From positions 47,842 through 111,841 of the forward strand of contig JACRIR010000150.1 of assembly GCA_016215705.1 (NCBI GenBank): a DNA stretch of 64,000 bases. The letters run 5' to 3'. The notes below the pieces were generated by a model. That model had not been told where the DNA came from. It was given only the letters and a program-made list of their open reading frames with translations, and did no database searches. The stretch comes from Candidatus Poribacteria bacterium. GTDB lineage: Bacteria; Abyssobacteria; SURF-5. The number at the start of each line of letters is the position of its first letter. The stretch's first letter is position 1. The position numbers and the translations under genes are program-made. Shown here piece after piece: positions 60,364 to 64,000 of this stretch.

Positions 60364-62448
60364 TCATTTCTTGCGTAGCATCGCCTTAAGTCTTCTATAT
60401 ATACGAACGGGCCACCTGGATAATAAGCTCTGAACGACATTCTCGCAATCTCTCAAATGCATCTGTGTCTGCTTCAAGAGCTTCTCGTTCTCATGCAACA
60501 GATGTAACGTTTGTAGATAGTGTGAAGAGAAGAAGGCCATGTGCTCTTCTGCGAGTGAATCCGTTTCTGAAACCGCGCCCAATGGATAAAGCGCTCCGAT
60601 ATCAGGCGGTGTGTTTTGCCGGACTGCGACGATTATATGTCTGTAGCAGGGCTCCTTATTATCCATTGAGTAGTAGTTCTTGTTGTAGAACTCGCTCAGA
60701 TTCCTGAGCAGTCCGTCGCCGTCTGTAATCTTCGCCAGAACATGGCTAAGCCCCATCATAACTGTCCAGCGATTCACATAGCCATTCGGCAGAACTGAAA
60801 TCGTAAAACCCTTTTTCTTTACATAATCTGTCGTCGCTTCGAGGTCGGGCAATCCGTTCCGCATGTGTTCCGCCAGCCACGGATTCTCGGCCCCATAGAG
60901 GCTTCGGTGAAACTCGCTCAGCAGATTCTCGCTCTCTTTGTTTGCATCACTCCTGAAAGGAGCGCCCAAAACGATTCCTTTCGCCGCGACCCGATCTAGT
61001 TCGTCGATGAATCCGTTCCTCTGATTAATGGGAAGATGTTCTATCATGTCGACCGCGAGAACATAGTCGAAAGCTTTCTCGCGAAAGGGAAGTGTGATAC
61101 CGTCCGCGACAACGGAAGCCCTCGTCCGGAAATAGCGGTTTCGGTCAACGGTCGCGACAAAGTCGTTTGGCAGAAACCTGACCAAATCCCCGCGCCCGCC
61201 GACATCTAATATCTTGAGATGACTGTCCCGCATATGGTCGATGGCGTCTGCGACAATCTTATATCTCTGATAAATATCGAAACTTAATCTCTTCGACTCA
61301 CGGATAAGGTTTGCAGCGCGTCTCGGCTTGAGAGATTCGGGGCTGCCCTCGATAAACTCCAACAGCTTTTCGCCCACTATCTCCGGCGTGCACGTTCTCT
61401 TTATGAATTCCGGCCCGTTACGGGCCATTCGGCAGTAGAGCTCCCGGTCGGACATCAGTTGCAGAATGCACTTTGCGAAGTCAGCCGGATTGTCAGCAAC
61501 GAGAACGTCATTGCCATGTGCGAGGCTCAATCCTTGTACTCCGACGCTCGTAGTGACTATAGGAAGTCCGTAAGAGAGGGCCTCCCCGATTTTTCCCTTC
61601 ATTCCGGCGCCGAACCGCAAAGGCGCGACGGAGATATAGCTTTCTTGCAGATACGGAGCAGTGTCAGGCACTTGTCCCAGAATCTTCACTGTCTGCGAAG
61701 CGAGAGCGCAGACCTCCGGCGGCGGCGAATCGCCGATTATCAAGACCTCCGCCGATGGTTTTTCTTCTTGCACCAAGGGGAGAACTTCGGAGCAGAAATA
61801 AAGCACTGCATCGACATTCGGAGGATGTTTGAACCCTCCCACAAAAAGCAACCTCGTTTGTTCGCGTTCCCGAATGCGCGAGTCCTCAAATATGACTCTG
61901 TGTATGTTCGGGATGACCTCGATGGTCAGAGCGGCGTCTTCACGCAGCAATGTCTCCTTATCCGCTTCCGTAACGGCAAATACAGCTTCGACGCTCTGAC
62001 ATATTTTCAACTCTCGTTCCTTCGTTCGCCTTGCTTCTTCTTCGTCGTCGAGAGCCTCGGTCACATTCGCCATTGTTTGTTCGCGGAGAAAATGAACGTC
62101 AACGGTGTCGAGCACAACGTTAAGCTCCGGCTGCGCCTCTCGCATCATTTCCAAATGGCGCTCGCCTGTATGGAAGAATTCTACGATCGCCAACTTGAAT
62201 GTATTCATAAGGAGGATTTGCGAAAGATTGTAATCCTCGATGAAGAGTCTTACCCCGTGTTTCTTCAAAAAGGAGGTGTATCTGTCGTCACCCCCTGAAT
62301 AACCCGCGTGCTTTCGTTCGGCCAGAAAGAACACTTCATAATGTTCTGAAAGTATCTCTATGACTCGGCTCAGTCTCACCCAGCCGGAGTATTTGTCAAA
62401 CTCCGGAACCTGTGGGGATAGAAACAGAATTTTTTCTCTCTCTCTCAT
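60364..62448 (-). CDS. Fused GT4 glycosyltransferase and methyltransferase
   Basis: 694 residues. The first ~380 form a GT-B glycosyltransferase: KILFLSPQVPEFDKYSGWVRLSRVIEILSEHYE, LLFVGGFKHPPNVDAVLYFCSEVLPLVQEEKPSAEVLIIG and LRFGAGMKGKIGEALSYGLPIVTTSVGVQGL. A second domain (about 400-560) has LKILDVGGRGDLVRFLPNDFVATVDRNRYFRTRASVVADGITLPFREKAFDYVLAVDMIEHLP, SAM motif I and the DMIEHL loop. The last ~80 residues are helical and basic. The two activities are probably sequential on one glycan end: sugar transfer then methyl capping. ATGA overlap with the upstream GT2 gene. Confidence 0.87.
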   Translation of the reverse strand: MREREKILFLSPQVPEFDKYSGWVRLSRVIEILSEHYEVFFLAERKHAGYSGGDDRYTSFLKKHGVRLFIEDYNLSQILLMNTFKLAIVEFFHTGERHLEMMREAQPELNVVLDTVDVHFLREQTMANVTEALDDEEEARRTKERELKICQSVEAVFAVTEADKETLLREDAALTIEVIPNIHRVIFEDSRIREREQTRLLFVGGFKHPPNVDAVLYFCSEVLPLVQEEKPSAEVLIIGDSPPPEVCALASQTVKILGQVPDTAPYLQESYISVAPLRFGAGMKGKIGEALSYGLPIVTTSVGVQGLSLAHGNDVLVADNPADFAKCILQLMSDRELYCRMARNGPEFIKRTCTPEIVGEKLLEFIEGSPESLKPRRAANLIRESKRLSFDIYQRYKIVADAIDHMRDSHLKILDVGGRGDLVRFLPNDFVATVDRNRYFRTRASVVADGITLPFREKAFDYVLAVDMIEHLPINQRNGFIDELDRVAAKGIVLGAPFRSDANKESENLLSEFHRSLYGAENPWLAEHMRNGLPDLEATTDYVKKKGFTISVLPNGYVNRWTVMMGLSHVLAKITDGDGLLRNLSEFYNKNYYSMDNKEPCYRHIIVAVRQNTPPDIGALYPLGAVSETDSLAEEHMAFFSSHYLQTLHLLHENEKLLKQTQMHLRDCENVVQSLLSRWPVRIYRRLKAMLRKK

Positions 62449-63434
62449 TGTCTGGCGATCAGTCCTATGACGGCGCAGATTTCCTGCCGCAACTGGCCAA
62501 GCTCGTATGCGAGCACGATGACCGTGGTGAGCGTTTCACCGCGTTCGCCAAGAATGTCTCTCCTCACTAGTTGATAGGTGACTTTCAGAATCTTGCCGAT
62601 TCGCGTCAAAGCGTTCCCGAAGAGCCTCGACCTACCGGGACGGTTCATTTGATATTCGCATATCGCGTCTGATACTCCCTGCCAGTAGAATCTGGATAAC
62701 AAATAGCGCGGAGTGATCTTGTCTCTGAATACCTTATGGAAAACGATTGCCTTTGGAGCATAGAAGACCCTGCCGCAACCGGCCTCGGCAAGTCGATGAT
62801 AGAAATCCTTCTCCTCGTTTGATAAATATCCCTTCTTCTTGCGTCCAAGTGCGATCGAGAATCCGCCGACTCGCTCGAAGGCGTCCTTCCTGACTGATAA
62901 GTTGCCGCCAAAAGGATGTGATGGAAATGGAATCTCCTTAATCTCCTCGCCAAGGTCGAGGCGGCTCAGCGTCTCGGCCACGGGCGGAAGCCAATCAGGT
63001 CTTCCTCCAACCCATTCGGGAAGGATTCTGCCGCCCACGCTGGCAGCGTCAGGAAACGCATGGTAAACCCTCCAAAGTTCGCTAAGCCATCCGGGCTCGG
63101 CCTCGGAATCGTCATCCATGAATGCCACTAGTTCTCCCGTTGCGGCCCCAACACCGGCATTGCGCGCAGCCGAAAGACCTTGCACGGGTTCGACGAGATA
63201 CTGTATGACATGGGCTTTATGCGTATCCTTGACTCGACAGACAACTTCCTTCGTCGAATCGGTGCAATTGTTGTCGACAACTATGAGCTCGAACCTGTTT
63301 GCGTCGAAATCCTGGCAGAGCACGCTTAACATGGCTCTTTCAAGCATCCCGGCGCGATTATACGTGCTGATTATCACCGAGATAGCTTCCCCGCGATTCA
63401 ATGACATGCCTCCGCTGCGCTCGACACAATTCAT
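62445..63434 (-). CDS. GT2-family glycosyltransferase
   Basis: 329 residues. ISVIISTYNRAGMLERAMLSVLCQDFDANRFELIVVDNNCTDST starts the GT-A fold; GELVAFMDDDSEAEPGWLSEL carries DDD metal ligands; KKGYLSNEEKDFYHRLAEAGCGRVFYAPKAIVFHKVF is the acceptor side. The start at 63434 overlaps the upstream stop (ATGA) and has GGAG about 10 bp before it; an ATG nine codons in is an alternative. A hydrophobic C-terminus (LTTVIVLAYELGQLRQEI) may touch the membrane. Confidence 0.9.
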   Translation of the reverse strand: MNCVERSGGMSLNRGEAISVIISTYNRAGMLERAMLSVLCQDFDANRFELIVVDNNCTDSTKEVVCRVKDTHKAHVIQYLVEPVQGLSAARNAGVGAATGELVAFMDDDSEAEPGWLSELWRVYHAFPDAASVGGRILPEWVGGRPDWLPPVAETLSRLDLGEEIKEIPFPSHPFGGNLSVRKDAFERVGGFSIALGRKKKGYLSNEEKDFYHRLAEAGCGRVFYAPKAIVFHKVFRDKITPRYLLSRFYWQGVSDAICEYQMNRPGRSRLFGNALTRIGKILKVTYQLVRRDILGERGETLTTVIVLAYELGQLRQEICAVIGLIARQ

Positions 63435-64000
63435 CGCATCACGATCTCCAGCGAGCGCTCGACAATCTTCGGCAATCGCATTCTGGCGCGGAAATATTCT
63501 TTGACCGACTCGATGCTGAACATATAGGTATCACTGAACAGGTTGCAGACTTCGCAGTGATGGATGTCTCGTGTGTGCTTCTCAGAGGCGCAGAATGAGC
63601 ACATCGGCGCCCTGCCCCTGTGTACATTGGTAAGATAATTCCGCGCCTGCCTGAATCTGGAAGAGTTGAACATGCCATTCAGACTTGCGTCGGTGATACT
63701 TGCGAAACGCTGAGCGTCTTTCCACAAGATGCAACACGGAAAAACTCCTCCGGCGGGGTCAATGGCGACTGCCGAATGTAACCACGCGCATCTATCACCC
63801 CTGCTTACTAGGAACGACCGGCGTCCTCGCCGATTATTTGCCGGTTTGCTTTTCTCGCTTTGCAGCGACCCCTTCTCGTTCCTGCTGAGCTCGCCGCTCA
63901 CCGGCTTAATCACGGGGTGTTCGACCCATACGTGCCCCGGCCCGGAAACAAAATTGTCAAATCCCCCTTGCTCGGCTAATCCTCTCGCCATCTCGAGTTC
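63431..64000 (-). CDS. Radical-SAM/SPASM protein, C-terminal part (cut by window edge)
   Basis: The frame is open to the end of the window; only about 189 residues are visible. CAWLHSAVAIDPAGGVFPCCILW, RAPMCSFCASEKHTRDIHHCEVC match the SPASM auxiliary-cluster region: the spaced cysteines and the 'G.v.pCC' motif. The radical-SAM CxxxCxxC motif must be beyond the edge. A second SPASM protein in this cluster besides the one at 52679-53752. Overlaps the next gene by ATGA. Function unknown. Confidence 0.8.
   Translation of the reverse strand, partial: ELEMARGLAEQGGFDNFVSGPGHVWVEHPVIKPVSGELSRNEKGSLQSEKSKPANNRRGRRSFLVSRGDRCAWLHSAVAIDPAGGVFPCCILWKDAQRFASITDASLNGMFNSSRFRQARNYLTNVHRGRAPMCSFCASEKHTRDIHHCEVCNLFSDTYMFSIESVKEYFRARMRLPKIVERSLEIVMR

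Noticed and set aside
1-64000. CRISPR arrays, prophage, integrase or transposase genes, tRNA and rRNA
   Set aside because: I looked for regularly spaced repeats, TTCGA-type tRNA arms and transposase motifs and found none; the tandem repeats at 18.2 and 40.1 kb lack unique spacers.

Overview
The window comes from a diderm, LPS-bearing, flagellated bacterium. Evidence for this is an LPS inner-core locus (Kdo and ADP-heptose enzymes, an MsbA-type flippase, Kdo-kinase-like proteins), lpxH, and flagellar L- and P-ring genes. GC content looks moderate to slightly high. Genes are tightly packed, with ATGA, TTGA and TAATG overlaps. Several dispersed short repeats of kinds common in uncultured environmental lineages sit between genes. 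The flagellar order flgF-flgG-flgA-flgH-flgI-flgJ-flgN-flgK-flgL next to fliW/csrA resembles Desulfobacterota-type clusters, but I cannot assign a phylum. No tRNA, rRNA, CRISPR array or transposase gene was seen.

Layout. 1-0.8 kb: groES and the start of groEL under a promoter with a CIRCE operator. 0.8-1.4 kb: non-coding, with a cluster of DnaA-box-like 9-mers. 19-1.4 kb (minus strand): a long LPS-core cluster read as Kdo kinase, kdsA, transaldolase, hldA, hldC, a GT2, a two-domain kinase, five GT4 glycosyltransferases with a truncated methyltransferase among them, msbA-like, kdsB, pdxA, ksgA. 20-24 kb (plus): glnE and lpxH. 24.4-29.6 kb: a secreted penicillin-acylase-family hydrolase, a PaaK-like CoA ligase and an amidohydrolase, which together suggest amide cleavage and CoA activation of the released acid. 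29.8-38 kb: a TPR membrane protein, an Acs-like acyl-CoA synthetase, mgtE, acpS, and an enoyl-CoA hydratase-etfB-etfA operon with two strong tandem promoters and twin palindromic operators. 38.1-49.6 kb (minus): a K+-channel/RCK protein, csrA, fliW and the flagellar rod/ring/hook-junction genes, including an unannotated 52-codon ORF between flgA and flgH. 50-53.8 kb: a small 53-aa gene divergent from an Rrf2 regulator, then an RmlC-like epimerase, an SDR and a radical-SAM/SPASM protein. 53.8-64 kb (minus): a surface-polysaccharide cluster of GT2, GT4 and methyltransferase genes, including a GT4-methyltransferase fusion and a methyltransferase with a zinc-ribbon tail, ending in a radical-SAM protein cut by the window edge.

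Most notable: an in-frame array of an intergenic-type repeat inside a Kdo-kinase gene (period 18 bp, against 19 bp in an intergenic copy); a fused double Kdo-kinase-like protein; the twin CGTTAACG operators 42 bp apart; two candidate structured RNAs behind near-perfect promoters; two small genes too short for routine calling; and a transaldolase placed between the Kdo and heptose genes.
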